Positions 10,222 to 21,466 of a stretch of 64,000 bases of DNA are shown one piece after another. The translations under genes and the position numbers were made by a program. The notes below the pieces were generated by a model that was not told the origin of the DNA, did not search any database, and saw only the letters and a program-made list of their open reading frames with translations. The stretch is from Aurantimonas coralicida DSM 14790 (GTDB taxonomy: Bacteria > Pseudomonadota > Alphaproteobacteria > Rhizobiales > Rhizobiaceae), in NCBI RefSeq assembly GCF_000421645.1, contig NZ_ATXK01000002.1:186001-250000 (forward strand), written 5' to 3'. Numbering within the stretch: position 1 is the stretch's first letter; the number at the start of each line of letters is the position of its first letter.

Positions 10222-11478
10222 ATGGCGCGTTCTGACTATGTCTTCACCAGCGAAAGCGTGTCGGAGGGCCATCCCGACAAGGTCTGCGACCGGATCTCCG
10301 ATGAGATCGTCGATCTGATCTATCGAGAGGCCAAGAAGACTGGCGTTGACCCTTGGTCGGTTCGCATCGCCTGCGAGACCCTGGCGACCACGAATCGCGT
10401 CGTCATCGCCGGCGAGGTTCGCCTGCCGGCCAGCCTGATGAAGACCGACAAGAACGGCAACGAAGTCATCAATGCCGGTCGTTTCCGGTCTGCCGCGCGT
10501 CGCGCGATCCGCGATATCGGCTACGAGCAGGACGGCTTCCACTGGAAGAACGCCAAGGTCGACATCCTGCTGCATTCGCAGTCGGCCGACATCGCCCAGG
10601 GCGTGGACAAGGCGTCTGACGCCGAGGACGGCGCCAACCAGGCCGAAGGCGCGGGCGATCAGGGCATCATGTTCGGCTACGCCTGCCGCGAGACGCCGGA
10701 CCTGATGCCGGCGCCGATCTTCTATGCGCACAAGATCCTCGAGATCCTGGCGGCCGCCCGCAAGAAGGGCGAGGGCGATGCGGCGCATCTCGGCCCGGAC
10801 GCCAAGAGCCAGGTGACCGTGCGTTACAAGGACGGCATGCCATTCGAAGTTAGCTCGATCGTCCTGTCCACCCAGCACACAGATGACAGCTGGGATTCCG
10901 CCAAGGTGCGGACGGTCGTCGAGCCCTATATCCGCGAAGCCCTGAGCGATATCGCGATCGCCGACGATTGCGCTTGGTACATCAACCCGACCGGCAAGTT
11001 CGTCATTGGCGGCCCGGACGGCGACGCCGGCCTCACCGGCCGCAAGATCATCGTCGACACCTATGGCGGTGCGGCGCCCCACGGCGGTGGCGCGTTCTCC
11101 GGCAAGGACACGACCAAGGTCGACCGTTCTGCCGCCTATGCCGCGCGCTACCTCGCCAAGAATGTCGTGGCGGCCAAGCTCGCCGACCGCTGCACGATCC
11201 AGCTCGCCTACGCGATCGGCATCGCCCAGCCGCTGGCGGTCTATGTCGACCTCCACGAGACCGGCAAGAATGTCGACGAAGTGGCCATCGAGAAGGCGAT
11301 CCGCGCGGTGATGGATCTGTCGCCGACGGGCATCCGTCGTCATCTCGACCTCAACAAGCCGATCTATGCCAAGACCGCAGCCTACGGGCATTTCGGCCGC
11401 AAGCCCGGCCGTGACGGTTCCTTCTCCTGGGAGAAGACCGATCTCGCGCCGAAGCTGAAGGCCGCGCTGGCCAGCTGA
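10222..11478 (+). CDS. metK: S-adenosylmethionine synthase
   Basis: A 418-residue enzyme making SAM from methionine and ATP. Recognisable motifs are [20 protein letters not shown] at the N-terminus, [10 protein letters not shown], and the glycine-rich GGGAFSGKD loop. The start ATG follows AAAGAGG, and the frame remains open upstream but without family similarity. The 184-nt leader between the HTH gene and metK contains complementary heptamers (GTCAGAC and GTCTGAC), but I could not match it to SAM-II or SAM/SAH riboswitch consensus. SAM made here is used by MiaB, TrmB, UbiE and others in this window. Confidence 0.97.
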   Translation: MARSDYVFTSESVSEGHPDKVCDRISDEIVDLIYREAKKTGVDPWSVRIACETLATTNRVVIAGEVRLPASLMKTDKNGNEVINAGRFRSAARRAIRDIGYEQDGFHWKNAKVDILLHSQSADIAQGVDKASDAEDGANQAEGAGDQGIMFGYACRETPDLMPAPIFYAHKILEILAAARKKGEGDAAHLGPDAKSQVTVRYKDGMPFEVSSIVLSTQHTDDSWDSAKVRTVVEPYIREALSDIAIADDCAWYINPTGKFVIGGPDGDAGLTGRKIIVDTYGGAAPHGGGAFSGKDTTKVDRSAAYAARYLAKNVVAAKLADRCTIQLAYAIGIAQPLAVYVDLHETGKNVDEVAIEKAIRAVMDLSPTGIRRHLDLNKPIYAKTAAYGHFGRKPGRDGSFSWEKTDLAPKLKAALAS

Positions 11479-11481
11479 TCG

Positions 11482-12183
11482 ATGACGGCCGAAGGACATC
11501 CCGAGCGCTCGCGCGAGGCGTTCTTCGGCCGGCTCAAGGGGCCGAAGCTCCGGCCCGGCCAGACCGCATTGATCGAAGAGGTTCTGCCGCAGTTGCGGCC
11601 GGACCTCACCCAGCCTGCCCCCGAATCTCTGGCCGATCTGTTTCCGGTGCCCGTCGAGGCGGTGCGGCTGGAGATCGGCTTTGGCGGCGGCGAGCATCTC
11701 CTGCACGAAAGCGGACGCTTTCCGAACGTCGGCTTCATCGGTGTCGAGCCCTTCGTCAACGGCATGGCGAAGCTGCTCAGCGCTATCCAGGATGCGCCGC
11801 GGCCCAACCTCAGGCTCTACGATGACGACGCCACCCGTCTCCTCGACTGGCTGCCTGCGGCAAGCCTTGCCGGCGTCGATCTGTTCTATCCCGACCCCTG
11901 GCCCAAGCGCCGCCATTTCAAGCGGCGGTTCGTCAATGCGCGCAATCTGGACCGGATCGCGCGGGTGCTGGCGCCCGGATCGAGCTTTCGCTTCGCGTCC
12001 GACATCGACACCTATGTCGACTGGACGCTGCGCCACTGCCGCGATCATGCCGAATTCGAATGGACGGCCGAGCGCGCGGCCGACTGGCACACACCCTATG
12101 AGGCGTGGCCCGGCACCCGCTACGAGGCGAAGGCGATCCGCGAGGGACGCCCGCCGGCCTACCTGACTTTCCGTCGCCGCTGA
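11482..12183 (+). CDS. trmB: tRNA (guanine-N(7)-)-methyltransferase
   Basis: A 233-residue Rossmann-fold methyltransferase. The SAM-binding loop [12 protein letters not shown] begins at residue 63 and the family signature [14 protein letters not shown] begins at residue 136. It forms m7G46 in tRNAs. It starts only three bases after the metK stop, so the SAM synthase and a SAM-consuming enzyme are co-transcribed. A terminator-like hairpin lies about 100 nt downstream. Confidence 0.95.
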   Translation: MTAEGHPERSREAFFGRLKGPKLRPGQTALIEEVLPQLRPDLTQPAPESLADLFPVPVEAVRLEIGFGGGEHLLHESGRFPNVGFIGVEPFVNGMAKLLSAIQDAPRPNLRLYDDDATRLLDWLPAASLAGVDLFYPDPWPKRRHFKRRFVNARNLDRIARVLAPGSSFRFASDIDTYVDWTLRHCRDHAEFEWTAERAADWHTPYEAWPGTRYEAKAIREGRPPAYLTFRRR

Positions 12184-12284
12184 GGCGGTTTTGCCGCGGC
12201 GTGGCCGGGGCCGACGTGAAGATGCTTGAAGGATCGGGCAAAACGGCGTATACCCCTCCCAAATTCTCTGCGATGTGGTCGAGA

Positions 12285-12316
12285 GAGTGGGTCCTGCCGG
12301 TCCCGCTCTTTTTTAT
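12285..12316 (+). terminator. Intrinsic terminator in the trmB-rimP gap (possible attenuator)
   Basis: GAGTGGG at 12285-12291 can pair with CCCGCTC at 12302-12308 (one G-U pair, with two extra C-G pairs in the loop), and TTTTTTATT follows directly. It could end the metK-trmB transcript. Because it is 113 nt ahead of rimP, it could alternatively be an attenuator in the nusA operon leader. Confidence 0.65.
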
Positions 12317-12428
12317 TACCGGGGGTACGGTATCTCCAGTGATCACGCGTCAAGGCGCCGATCCATGTCGCGGATCGATCAATTGGGCCGGGTCGGACGC
12401 CGGCCCGCAACACTTCTCTCGGAGTACC

Positions 12429-13037
12429 GTGACGACCGCTACAGACCGCATCGTGAAGGAACAGGGCCTGGAAGGCCGCGTCGCTGAGATCGTCGAGCCG
12501 GCGATCGAGCAGATCGGCTACCGGTTGGTGCGCGTGCGCACATCGGGCCTCAACGGCATGACGCTGCAGATCATGGCGGAGCGGCCGGACGGCACGATGA
12601 CCGTCGAGGATTGCGAAGCGGTGTCGCGCGCGGTCTCTCCGGTTCTCGATGTCGACGATCCGATCGACAAGGCGTATCATCTGGAAGTGTCCTCGCCGGG
12701 CATCGACCGTCCCCTCGTGCGCAAGGGCGACTTCGAGACCTGGGCCGGTTTCCTGATGAAGCTCGAGACCAACCGGCTGATCAACGAGCGCAAGCGTTAT
12801 CGCGGCAAGATCGTGGCCGTCGGCGACGAGGCGATCACCGTCGAACGCGACCAGCCTGCCGAAGGCGAGCCGGGCGCGGTCGAGATTCCCTTCGATGCCA
12901 TCGGCGAAGCGCGGCTGATCCTGACCGACGATCTGATCGCCGCGGCCCTGAAGGCCGACAAGGCTGCCCGCAAGGCGCGCGGCGACGTCGATCCGGATGC
13001 CGGCGACGACGACGAGGCGGGAGCCTCCGAGCACTAG
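12429..13037 (+). CDS. rimP: Ribosome maturation factor RimP
   Basis: A 202-residue protein. It has the typical N-terminal helix [22 protein letters not shown] and the family signature [18 protein letters not shown], followed by an SH3-like C-terminal domain and an acidic tail. RimP assists 30S subunit maturation. I chose the GTG start, preceded by CGGAG at good spacing; the frame is open further upstream but the extra residues are not family-like. First gene of the rimP-nusA-ylxR-infB-rbfA-truB operon. The 245-nt gap before it holds a terminator hairpin and no gene. Confidence 0.93.
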   Translation: MTTATDRIVKEQGLEGRVAEIVEPAIEQIGYRLVRVRTSGLNGMTLQIMAERPDGTMTVEDCEAVSRAVSPVLDVDDPIDKAYHLEVSSPGIDRPLVRKGDFETWAGFLMKLETNRLINERKRYRGKIVAVGDEAITVERDQPAEGEPGAVEIPFDAIGEARLILTDDLIAAALKADKAARKARGDVDPDAGDDDEAGASEH

Positions 13038-13225
13038 AATGGCGCAGCGGGCGCCAGCGCCCGCCGCCTTATGACGAACGACAAGCCGGACGCTGCGGTG
13101 TGACCCGGTCGGTAAGCCGACTGGACGCCAGGCGCCACAAGCCACCTCAAGGGTGGACGGCCGGAAGCGATGATGGGACCGACTGCGGCTGAGCGGCGGA
13201 CGGTTCGAAGTCAGGAGAAGAGACA

Positions 13226-14836
13226 ATGGCAGTCAGTGCGAACCGGCTGGAGCTTCTGCAGATTGCGGACGCTGTCGCGCGGGAAAAGTCGATCGATCGG
13301 GAGATCGTCATCGGGGCGATGGCCGACGCCATCCAGAAGGCGGCACGTTCGCGCTACGGCCAGGAAACCAACATCCGCGTCGACATCAACCAGAAGACCG
13401 GTGAGATGAAGCTGCAGCGGCTGCTCGAGGTCGTCGACGAGGTCGAGGATCCGAACACCCAGATCTATCTCGACCTTGCCCGGGACAAGAACCCCGACGC
13501 CGAGCCGGGCGACTTCATCGCCGAGCAACTGCCGCCGATGGATTTCGGTCGCATCGCGGCCCAGTCCGCCAAGCAGGTCATCGTCCAGAAGGTGCGCGAC
13601 GCAGAGCGCGACCGCCAGTATGACGAATACAAGGACCGCGTCGGCGAGATCGTCAACGGCACCGTCAAGCGGGTCGAATACGGCAACGTCATCGTCGATC
13701 TCGGCCGCGGCGAGGGCATCATCCGCCGCGACGAGCAGATCCCGCGGGAGCTGTTCCGCTATGGCGATCGCGTCCGCGCCTTCGTCTACGATGTGCGCCG
13801 CGAGCAGCGCGGTCCGCAGATCTTCCTGTCGCGCACCCATCCGCAGTTCATGGCGAAGCTCTTCACCATGGAAGTGCCGGAGATCTACGACGGCATCATC
13901 ACCATCAAGGCCGTCGCCCGTGACCCGGGTTCGCGCGCCAAGATCGCGGTGACCTCGAGCGATTCCTCCGTCGATCCGGTCGGCGCCTGCGTCGGCATGC
14001 GCGGTTCGCGCGTGCAGGCTGTGGTCGGCGAGCTGCAGGGCGAAAAGATCGACATCATCCCCTGGTCGCCGGACGCCGCATCCTTCCTCGTCAACGCGCT
14101 GCAGCCGGCGGAAGTCGCCAAGGTGGTGCTCGACGAGGACGCCGAGCGTATTGAAGTCGTGGTCCCCGATGACCAATTGTCATTGGCGATCGGTCGTCGC
14201 GGACAGAATGTCCGGCTTGCCTCGCAGCTCACCGGCTGGGACATCGACATCCTGACCGAGCAGGAAGAATCCGAGCGGCGCCAGAAGGAATTCGCCGAGC
14301 GTTCGGAGACCTTCATGAACGCCCTGAATGTCGACGAGATGGTCGGTCAGGTGTTGGCGTCGGAAGGCTTCGCCACCGTCGAGGAAATCGCCTATGTCGA
14401 CCAGGACGAGGTCGCCGCGATCGAAGGCTTCGACGACGAGACGGCTTCCGAGATCCAGGAGCGCGCACGCGAATTCCTGGAGCGCCGCGAGGCGGAGTTC
14501 GACGCCAAGCGCGTCGAGTTGGGCGTCAGCGACGATCTGCGCCAGATCAACGGCGTGACCACGCCGATGCTGGTGGCGCTGGGCGAGGACGGCGTGAAGA
14601 CGATGGAAGACTTCGCCGGCTGCGCCGCCGACGATCTGATCGGCTGGACCGAGCGCAAGAACGGCGAGACGACGCGTTTCCCGGGGGCACTGTCTGCCTT
14701 CGAGGTGTCGCGTGCCGACGCCGACCAGATGGTGCTGCAGGCGCGTCTGATTGCCGGCTGGATCACCGAAGCGGATCTTGCCGGACCGGAAGAGGAAGAG
14801 ATGACCGACGAGGCCGAGGAAGGCCAGGCGGTCTGA
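13226..14836 (+). CDS. nusA: Transcription termination/antitermination factor NusA
   Basis: A 536-residue protein with an N-terminal RNA-polymerase binding domain, an S1 domain (from about residue 140, GEIVNGTVKRVEYGNVIVDL), two KH domains (including GACVGMRGSRVQAV and AIGRRGQNVRLASQ) and C-terminal acidic helix-hairpin-helix repeats, ending in an acidic tail. It modulates pausing, termination and rrn antitermination. The ATG follows CAGGAGAAGAGACA. The 188-nt spacer from rimP contains only a short GC-rich hairpin (GGGCGC/GCGCCC near 13049). Confidence 0.96.
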   Translation: MAVSANRLELLQIADAVAREKSIDREIVIGAMADAIQKAARSRYGQETNIRVDINQKTGEMKLQRLLEVVDEVEDPNTQIYLDLARDKNPDAEPGDFIAEQLPPMDFGRIAAQSAKQVIVQKVRDAERDRQYDEYKDRVGEIVNGTVKRVEYGNVIVDLGRGEGIIRRDEQIPRELFRYGDRVRAFVYDVRREQRGPQIFLSRTHPQFMAKLFTMEVPEIYDGIITIKAVARDPGSRAKIAVTSSDSSVDPVGACVGMRGSRVQAVVGELQGEKIDIIPWSPDAASFLVNALQPAEVAKVVLDEDAERIEVVVPDDQLSLAIGRRGQNVRLASQLTGWDIDILTEQEESERRQKEFAERSETFMNALNVDEMVGQVLASEGFATVEEIAYVDQDEVAAIEGFDDETASEIQERAREFLERREAEFDAKRVELGVSDDLRQINGVTTPMLVALGEDGVKTMEDFAGCAADDLIGWTERKNGETTRFPGALSAFEVSRADADQMVLQARLIAGWITEADLAGPEEEEMTDEAEEGQAV

Positions 14837-14861
14837 GTCGAAGGACGGGCCGGGAATCGGC

Positions 14862-15623
14862 ATGACGGAGGACGCGGGCGACGAAGCGGAGGTTGAATTG
14901 AACGATCGTACGTGCATCGTTTCACGTCGGACGTGCGATCCTGCCGATCTCATCCGCTTCGTGCGTGGCCCCGACGGGGCCGTCGTGCCGGATCTGCGGC
15001 GTCGACTTCCCGGTCGGGGAGCCCATGTCTCCCTCGACCGGACGCTGGTCGACGAGGCGGTTCGCCGCAAGCTCTTCGCCCGGGCGTTCCGGGCGCAGGT
15101 CACCGGACCCGCCGATCTCGGCGATCAGGTGGACGGGCTTCTGGCCAAGGCTGCACTGGGCGCCCTCGGGCTGGCTCGCAAGGCCGGACAATTGGTGACC
15201 GGCGCGACCAAGGTGGATACGGCCATCCGGTCGGGACGCGCGCTCATGGTGATCCATGCCAGCGATGCGGCGCCGGACGGGATACGCAAGCTGGACGCCG
15301 CACGACGCGCGGTCGCGGCGACCGGCGGAACTGAGATTTCATCCCTGCGTCTGCTCGATGCGGACGAATTGGGTTTGGCCTTTGGCCAGGGGAATGTGAT
15401 ACATGCAGCGATCCTTGCCGGTGGCGCGGGCTCGGCTGCGGCGACGTGCCTTCGAGCACTCGCGACATATCGGGGCGAAGGCTCCGGATCGGTTTCAGGC
15501 GCGCCCGCAGGGTCCGCCGGCCACGTGACCGATACTGGGAACGACATGGGAGCGCCTTTACAGCGACGCTCCGGGCAAGATGAAGGGCGCGGGCTCGATC
15601 CCGCGCAGGAAGCGGAAGCGTAG
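14862..15623 (+). CDS. YlxR-family RNA-binding protein fused to an L7Ae-like domain
   Basis: A 253-residue protein. Residues about 15-90 form a YlxR (DUF448) domain, with RTCIVSRRTCDPADLIRFV and GRGAHVSLD. Residues about 105-205 form an L7Ae/L30e-like fold (ALGLARKAGQLVTGATKV). The last 50 residues are low complexity. This two-domain architecture between nusA and infB is standard in alphaproteobacteria; the protein probably binds RNA, and YlxR homologues have been linked to RNase P and nucleoid functions. Its stop is followed immediately by the infB ATG. Confidence 0.9.
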   Translation: MTEDAGDEAEVELNDRTCIVSRRTCDPADLIRFVRGPDGAVVPDLRRRLPGRGAHVSLDRTLVDEAVRRKLFARAFRAQVTGPADLGDQVDGLLAKAALGALGLARKAGQLVTGATKVDTAIRSGRALMVIHASDAAPDGIRKLDAARRAVAATGGTEISSLRLLDADELGLAFGQGNVIHAAILAGGAGSAAATCLRALATYRGEGSGSVSGAPAGSAGHVTDTGNDMGAPLQRRSGQDEGRGLDPAQEAEA

Positions 15624-18600
15624 ATGAGCGATACCAAGTCCGGCGACGACAAGACGCTGAGCGTCAGCACGAAGAAGACCCTGACCCTGAAGCGGAGCGG
15701 CGTCGAGCAGTCGACGGTGCGCCAGAGTTTCTCGCATGGGCGCACCAACAACGTCGTTGTCGAGACCAAGAAGCGGCGCATCGCCAAGCCGGAGGAGCGC
15801 GAGGCATCGCCTGCGGTCGCCGCCGGCCTGAAGCCGCGTGCGCCGCAGCCGGCTGCACCCGCCAAGCCGGCCGAAACGCCGGCAGAGGCGACGTCGCCAC
15901 GCGTCGCGCCGACAACGCCGCCGCCGACCCCGCCCCAGGCCGGCGGTCGGCCGCAGCAGATTCAGCTCGGTCCCAAGCCCGGCGAGGAGCCGGCTGCCAA
16001 GGCACCGGCACCGAGCGAGCCGGAAGCTCCGGTCGCGGCGAAGGCCGAAGCGACCGCTCCGGCTGCGCCCGAGATACCGGCCGCGGAAGTACCGGCACCG
16101 GAGGCCCCCGCGGCCAAGCCGGATGCGCCGAAGGTTGACGCTGCGGCCCCCGCTGCAGAGAAGCCTGCCGCCGAGAAACCGGCTGCCGCAAAGCCGGCCG
16201 CGCCGGTCGCCAGCACGCCTGCCGCGCCGACTGCACGTCCGGCTGCCGGCCGTACGGGTGCCGCACCGCAGGGCCGTCCCGGCCAGGCTGGTGCTGGTGG
16301 TCGTCCGGCGCAGGGTGGTGGACGACCGGGCGGTCGCGACGAGCGTCGTCCCGCGGCACCGGCCACGGGTCGGCAGCCACGCGGCGCCGTTCTCAGCGAC
16401 CTGTCATCGCGTGAGATGGATGCCCGCCGCCGTGCGCTCGAACTCGCCAAGCAGCGCGAGGCCGAAGACCGTCGCCTGTTCCAGGAGCAGGAAGCCCGCC
16501 GCATTGCCGAGGACGAGCGCCGTCAGCGCGAGCGTGAGGAATCCGAGCGCCGTCAGGCCGAGGAGAACGCCCGGCTCGAGCTCGAGGCCGAGGCCCGCCG
16601 CAAGGCCGAGGCCGATGCGGAACGCCGCGCTCCGCAGGGCAAGGCCGACGCCAACGCGCCGGCGCCGAGCCCAGCCGACGCAGAGGCGGCGGAAGCTGCC
16701 GCTGCACGTGGTCGCGGTGACGCCCGTCGCCGGCCCGGCGAGGAAGACGATGCGCGCGCCCGTCCGGGCGTCCGTCGTCCGGTCAAGGGGGCCGAGGCGC
16801 CGAAGCCGGCCCGTCCGGATCGCGATGCCGGGCGCCGTCGCGGCAAGTTGACGCTCGACAAGGCGCTGACCGCCGATGATGGCGCACGGGGCCGGTCCCT
16901 GTCGTCGATCCGGCGCCGCCAGGAGAAGTTCAAACGCTCGCAGCAGAATACGCCGCGGGAGAAAATTGCACGCGAAGTGACCATTCCAGAGACGATCAGC
17001 ATTCAGGAACTCGCCAACCGCATGTCGGAGCGTTCCGTCGACGTCATCAAGTTCCTCATGCAGCAGGGACAGATGATGAAGCCGGGCGACATCATCGAAG
17101 CGGATCTGGCCGAGCTCATCGCGTCGGAATTCGGACACACGGTTCGCCGCGTGGCGGAATCCGACGTCGAGGAAGGCATCTTCAACGTCGAGGATAATGT
17201 CGAGAAGCTGCAGTCGCGCCCTCCGGTCGTGACGATCATGGGCCATGTCGATCACGGCAAGACCTCGCTGCTCGACGCGATCCGCAAGACGTCCGTGGTG
17301 TCCGGCGAGTCCGGCGGCATCACCCAGCATATCGGCGCCTACCAGGTCGAGCAGGATGGTCAGAAGATCACCTTCATCGACACGCCGGGCCACGCCGCCT
17401 TCACGGCGATGCGTGCCCGTGGCGCCGAAGCGACCGACATTGCCGTTCTGGTGGTGGCGGCCGACGACAGCGTCATGCCGCAGACGATCGAATCCATCAA
17501 TCACGCCAAGTCGGCGGGTGTCCCGATCATCGTGGCGATCAACAAGATCGACAAGCCGGGCGCCGATGCCTCGAAGGTCCGCACGGGCCTCCTGCAGCAC
17601 GAGGTCTTCGTGGAATCCATGGGCGGTGAGGTCCTCGACGTCGAGGTCTCGGCCACCAAGGGGCTCAACCTCGACAAGCTGCTCGAGGCGATCCTGCTGC
17701 AGGCCGAACTGCTCGACCTGAAGGCCGACCCGGAGCGCACCGCCGAGGGTTCCGTCATCGAGGCGCAGCTCGACAAGGGCCGCGGTCCGGTCGCGACCGT
17801 TCTCGTCCAGACCGGCACGCTCAAGATCGGCGACATTGTCGTCGCCGGCGACGAATGGGGCCGCGTGCGCGCCCTGATCAACGACAAGGGCGAGCAGATC
17901 AAGGAAGCCGCGCCGTCGACGCCCGTCGAGGTGCTGGGCATGCAGGGAACGCCGCTTGCCGGCGACCGCATGGCCGTCGTCGAGAACGAGGGCAAGGCCC
18001 GCGAGATCGCCGACTACCGCCAGCGCGTGGCCCGCGAGAAGCAGGTCGCCAAGAATGCCGGCCAGCGCGGTTCGCTCGAGCAGATGATGTCGCAGCTTCA
18101 GGATACGGGGCTCAAGGAGTTCCCGCTGCTGATCAAGGGCGACGTGCAGGGCTCGATCGAAGCCATTGTCGGCGCGCTCGACGCACTGGGCACCGACGAG
18201 GTTCGTGCCCGGATCGTCCATTCGGGCGCCGGTGCGATCACCGAGTCGGACGTGGCGCTCGCCGCGGCATCCAATGCCGCGATCATCGGCTTCAATGTCC
18301 GCGCCAACAAGCAGGCCCGCGACGCCTCGGCCCGCGACGGGATCGAGATCCGCTACTACAACATCATCTACGACCTCGTGGATGACGTGAAGGATGCGAT
18401 GTCCGGCCTGCTGTCGCCGGAGCGTCGCGAGACCTTCCTCGGCAATGCCGAGATCCGGGAAGTGTTCAACATCACCAAGATCGGCAAGGTCGCGGGTTGT
18501 CTCGTCACCGAGGGCGAAGTCGAGCGCGGTGCCGGCGTGCGCCTTATCCGCGACAACGTCGTCATCCACGAAGGCACGCTCAAGACGCTTAAGCGCTTCA

Positions 18601-18725
18601 AGGACGAAGTGCCGAAGGTCATCAGCGGCCAGGAATGCGGTATGGCCTTCGAGCGCTACGAGGACATTCGCCAGGGCGACGTCATCGAGTGCTTCCGCGT
18701 CGAGCACGTGGCCCGCACGCTCTAG
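15624..18725 (+). CDS. infB: Translation initiation factor IF-2
   Basis: A 1033-residue protein, long as usual for alphaproteobacteria. A long Ala/Pro/Lys/Glu-rich and Arg-rich linker covers about residues 50-440. An IF2_N domain follows, then the G domain with G1 GHVDHGKTS from residue 540, the DTPGHAAF motif and NKID, then the beta-barrel and C-terminal fMet-tRNA binding domains. It delivers initiator tRNA to the 30S subunit with GTP hydrolysis. The starting ATG abuts the upstream stop (TAGATG). Low-complexity codons in the linker generate long spurious antisense frames. Confidence 0.97.
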   Translation: MSDTKSGDDKTLSVSTKKTLTLKRSGVEQSTVRQSFSHGRTNNVVVETKKRRIAKPEEREASPAVAAGLKPRAPQPAAPAKPAETPAEATSPRVAPTTPPPTPPQAGGRPQQIQLGPKPGEEPAAKAPAPSEPEAPVAAKAEATAPAAPEIPAAEVPAPEAPAAKPDAPKVDAAAPAAEKPAAEKPAAAKPAAPVASTPAAPTARPAAGRTGAAPQGRPGQAGAGGRPAQGGGRPGGRDERRPAAPATGRQPRGAVLSDLSSREMDARRRALELAKQREAEDRRLFQEQEARRIAEDERRQREREESERRQAEENARLELEAEARRKAEADAERRAPQGKADANAPAPSPADAEAAEAAAARGRGDARRRPGEEDDARARPGVRRPVKGAEAPKPARPDRDAGRRRGKLTLDKALTADDGARGRSLSSIRRRQEKFKRSQQNTPREKIAREVTIPETISIQELANRMSERSVDVIKFLMQQGQMMKPGDIIEADLAELIASEFGHTVRRVAESDVEEGIFNVEDNVEKLQSRPPVVTIMGHVDHGKTSLLDAIRKTSVVSGESGGITQHIGAYQVEQDGQKITFIDTPGHAAFTAMRARGAEATDIAVLVVAADDSVMPQTIESINHAKSAGVPIIVAINKIDKPGADASKVRTGLLQHEVFVESMGGEVLDVEVSATKGLNLDKLLEAILLQAELLDLKADPERTAEGSVIEAQLDKGRGPVATVLVQTGTLKIGDIVVAGDEWGRVRALINDKGEQIKEAAPSTPVEVLGMQGTPLAGDRMAVVENEGKAREIADYRQRVAREKQVAKNAGQRGSLEQMMSQLQDTGLKEFPLLIKGDVQGSIEAIVGALDALGTDEVRARIVHSGAGAITESDVALAAASNAAIIGFNVRANKQARDASARDGIEIRYYNIIYDLVDDVKDAMSGLLSPERRETFLGNAEIREVFNITKIGKVAGCLVTEGEVERGAGVRLIRDNVVIHEGTLKTLKRFKDEVPKVISGQECGMAFERYEDIRQGDVIECFRVEHVARTL

Positions 18726-18857
18726 GGCGACGCGGAAACAACAGGGCTCAATCGGCGGGCGGGGAGCGATCCTCGCCCGCCGAGCCTTGCGCGTCACGCT
18801 GGCCGGAAACGGCGAGCACCCTTTGCCCATCCACCGATATGACGGGACGATTCGGAT

Positions 18858-19271
18858 ATGGCCCGAACCTCATCCTCCGGACCCTCGCAGCGCCAGTTGA
18901 GCGTCGGCGAGAAGGTCAGGCACGCCCTTACCGAGGTGATGCAGCGCGGCGAGATCAACGATCCGATGCTGGAGAAGGCGCTCGTCTCGGTGACCGAGGT
19001 GCGCATGTCGTCGGATCTCAAACTCGCGACGGCCTATGTGACGATCCTCGGTCAGACCGAGACCAAGCCCTTCGTCGACGCGCTGAACCGCAATGCCCGC
19101 TTCATCCGCGGCCGGCTGACGCCGGCGCTGCGACAGATGAAATACATGCCGGAGGTGCGGTTTCGCACCGATACCTCCTTCGACAATTTCGCGCGCATCG
19201 ACGCGCTCCTCAAATCGCCGGAGGTCGCGCGCGACCTCGATGACGAGGACGACGACAAGGACAACGGCTGA
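18858..19271 (+). CDS. rbfA: 30S ribosome-binding factor RbfA
   Basis: A 137-residue KH-type protein. [17 protein letters not shown] and the [10 protein letters not shown] strand match the family, as does [22 protein letters not shown]. RbfA binds the 5' region of 16S rRNA during late 30S assembly and cold adaptation. The acidic tail ([10 protein letters not shown]) is common. Its TGA overlaps the truB ATG by one base. The 132-nt gap after infB holds no gene. Confidence 0.95.
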   Translation: MARTSSSGPSQRQLSVGEKVRHALTEVMQRGEINDPMLEKALVSVTEVRMSSDLKLATAYVTILGQTETKPFVDALNRNARFIRGRLTPALRQMKYMPEVRFRTDTSFDNFARIDALLKSPEVARDLDDEDDDKDNG

Positions 19272-20257
19272 TGGCACGCCGTGGCAAGAAGCCCAAGGGT
19301 CGGCCGATCAATGGCTGGATCATCTTCGACAAGCCCAAGGGCATGGGCTCCACCGAGGCCGTGTCGAAGATGAAATGGATGTTCTTCGCCCAGAAGGCCG
19401 GCCATGCGGGCACGCTGGACCCGCTGGCCTCCGGCATGCTGCCGATCGCGCTGGGCGACGCGACCAAGACCGTTCCCTTCGTCATGGACGGCCGCAAGGT
19501 CTACCGCTTCAGCGTCCGTTGGGGCGCCGAGACGACGACCGACGACACCGAGGGGCCGGTGGTCAATTCTTCCGAAGCGCGCCCGTCGCGGGCCGACATC
19601 GAGGACCTGCTGGCCGACTATACCGGCGAGATCACCCAGGTGCCGCCGAACTTCTCGGCCATCAAGATCGCCGGCGAGCGGGCCTATGACCTGGCGCGCG
19701 AGGGGGAGACCGTGGAGATCGCTCCGCGCACGGTCTCCGTTCATCGCCTCGACATCGTCGAGATGCCCGATGCCGAGACGACGGTCTTCGAGGCCGAGTG
19801 CGGCAAGGGCACCTATGTGCGCGCCATCGCCCGCGACCTCGGCCGCGATCTGGGCTGTTACGGCCATGTGGTCGAGCTGCGCCGGGTTTCCGTCGGCGCC
19901 TTCGGGGAAGATGATCTGGTGCCGCTGAGCGAGCTGGAGGCGGCGGCCGAGGAGGGCATGGAAGAGCTCGACGCCGAGGCGATCGAATCCGGTGCCAAAC
20001 CGCGCGTCGTCGATTTCGAGCCGCTGGACGAATATCTCGTCAGCCCGGAATCGGCCCTGTCGGATCTCTACGAGGTGATGCTCAGCGACGAGCAGGCGAG
20101 CCGCGTTCTCTCCGGCAATCCGGTGCTGCTGCGCGGGCGCGATGCGCCGGCCTTCTGCGACGAGGCCTATGCCACCGGCCATGGCCGGCTGATCGCGCTG
20201 GGTTCGGTCGAAGAGGGCTCCTTCCGTCCCAAGCGGGTGTTCGGCGGCAAGGGCTGA
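19271..20257 (+). CDS. truB: tRNA pseudouridine(55) synthase TruB
   Basis: A 328-residue enzyme. The catalytic aspartate is Asp50 in [14 protein letters not shown], and [11 protein letters not shown] and [12 protein letters not shown] are further family motifs. It makes pseudouridine 55 in the T-loop of tRNAs. An acidic insert at about residues 220-250 precedes the C-terminal PUA-like part. It is coupled to rbfA by a one-base overlap. In related genomes rpsO normally follows closely; here about 7.5 kb intervene. Confidence 0.95.
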   Translation: MARRGKKPKGRPINGWIIFDKPKGMGSTEAVSKMKWMFFAQKAGHAGTLDPLASGMLPIALGDATKTVPFVMDGRKVYRFSVRWGAETTTDDTEGPVVNSSEARPSRADIEDLLADYTGEITQVPPNFSAIKIAGERAYDLAREGETVEIAPRTVSVHRLDIVEMPDAETTVFEAECGKGTYVRAIARDLGRDLGCYGHVVELRRVSVGAFGEDDLVPLSELEAAAEEGMEELDAEAIESGAKPRVVDFEPLDEYLVSPESALSDLYEVMLSDEQASRVLSGNPVLLRGRDAPAFCDEAYATGHGRLIALGSVEEGSFRPKRVFGGKG

Positions 20258-20366
20258 ACCACCGCTGATCCCGTTCGCGCCTGTCGATCCTGTCGGCGCG
20301 CCTTATCTCGCTGCGAGTGAGCCGCCCGGATAAACCTCCGGATGGCAGCAGGGCATCAGGGGCGCG

Positions 20367-21464
20367 ATGAGACTGGCGAGCATACCCGGAAAGAAGCGGC
20401 GGGCACGGCGCAAGGAGAAGGCGCGGCGTTTGGCCGTTGGTGCGCCGCCCGGAACCCTCGAGGCCGACCCGCAGGCCGCCCCCACCGTCATCAGCGTCGT
20501 CGCCATCGGCGGCGGCGAGAGCCTGCGCCAGACCGGCGTGACGGTCGAAGTCGCCCTGGCGCTGCGCGAGGCGTGGCCGCTCGTCTGGATCGACTGTTCG
20601 GGCCTTGCCGACATCGAGGCGATCCGCGCCATCGGCGCTGCCTTCGGCCTGCATCCGCTGGCGCTGGAAGACGTGCTCGATACCGCCCAGCGGCCGAAAT
20701 GCGAGGTGCAGGCGGATCACGCCTTCGTCGTCATGCGGATGCTCGACCGCGAGGGCGGCAGCGAGCAGCTGTCGCTGTTCTTCGGCGAGGGCTTCGTCCT
20801 GACCTTCCAGGAGCGTGGCGGCGACAGTTTCGAGCCGGTGCGCCAGCGCATCGCCAAGGGCGCGCCGCGGCTCCTGGCCGGCCATGCCGACTATCTCGCC
20901 TATGCCCTGATCGATGCGGTGATCGACGCCTATTTCCCGGTGGTGGACGCCCAGATCGCGAGGATCGAGCAGCTCGAGGACGACATCCTGGCCGGCGTCG
21001 ACGGCGACCAGGTGCACGATCTGCATGGCCTGCGCCGCGAGCTCCTCGGCCTGAAGCGCTGGCTGCGGCCGACCCGCGACGCGCTGGGCGTCATCCTGCG
21101 GCTCGACCGGCCGTGGCTGCGGGCCGAGACGCGGGTCTATTTCACCGACGTGCAGGACCATGCCGACCAGCTGATTGACACCAACGAGACCTATCGCGAC
21201 ACCGCCTCGGGGCTGATCGATCTGCACATGACCCTGTCGGCGGCCAAGACGAGCGAGGTGATCAACCTTTTGACCATCATCTCGACCATCTTCATTCCGC
21301 TCGGCTTTCTCGCCGGTCTCTGGGGCATGAATTTCAACCCGGAGATCTCCGACTGGAACATGCCGCTGACCCAGCATCCGCTCGGCTACCCGATCGCGCT
21401 CGCCTTCATGCTGGCGCTGGCGCTGGGCCTGCTGGTCTATTTCCGCAAACGGCGCTGGATCTGA
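20367..21464 (+). CDS. CorA-family divalent metal transporter (ZntB-like)
   Basis: A 365-residue protein with a large cytoplasmic N-terminal domain (HPLALEDVLDTAQRPKCE is characteristic) and two C-terminal transmembrane helices. The signature GMN is present as LWGMNF between the helices, followed by the periplasmic loop and PIALAFMLALALGLLVYF. The family forms pentameric Mg2+, Co2+ or Zn2+ channels/transporters. The C-terminus is a short basic RKRRWI. An unusually basic N-terminal tail (KKRRARRKEKARR) precedes the domain. A hydrolase gene begins two bases after the stop. Confidence 0.88.
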   Translation: MRLASIPGKKRRARRKEKARRLAVGAPPGTLEADPQAAPTVISVVAIGGGESLRQTGVTVEVALALREAWPLVWIDCSGLADIEAIRAIGAAFGLHPLALEDVLDTAQRPKCEVQADHAFVVMRMLDREGGSEQLSLFFGEGFVLTFQERGGDSFEPVRQRIAKGAPRLLAGHADYLAYALIDAVIDAYFPVVDAQIARIEQLEDDILAGVDGDQVHDLHGLRRELLGLKRWLRPTRDALGVILRLDRPWLRAETRVYFTDVQDHADQLIDTNETYRDTASGLIDLHMTLSAAKTSEVINLLTIISTIFIPLGFLAGLWGMNFNPEISDWNMPLTQHPLGYPIALAFMLALALGLLVYFRKRRWI

Positions 21465-21466
21465 TC

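Noticed and set aside
16404-18830. 808-codon antisense open frame opposite infB
   Set aside because: It mirrors the real IF-2 gene, has no family features and arises from GC-rich codons lacking stops on the other strand.
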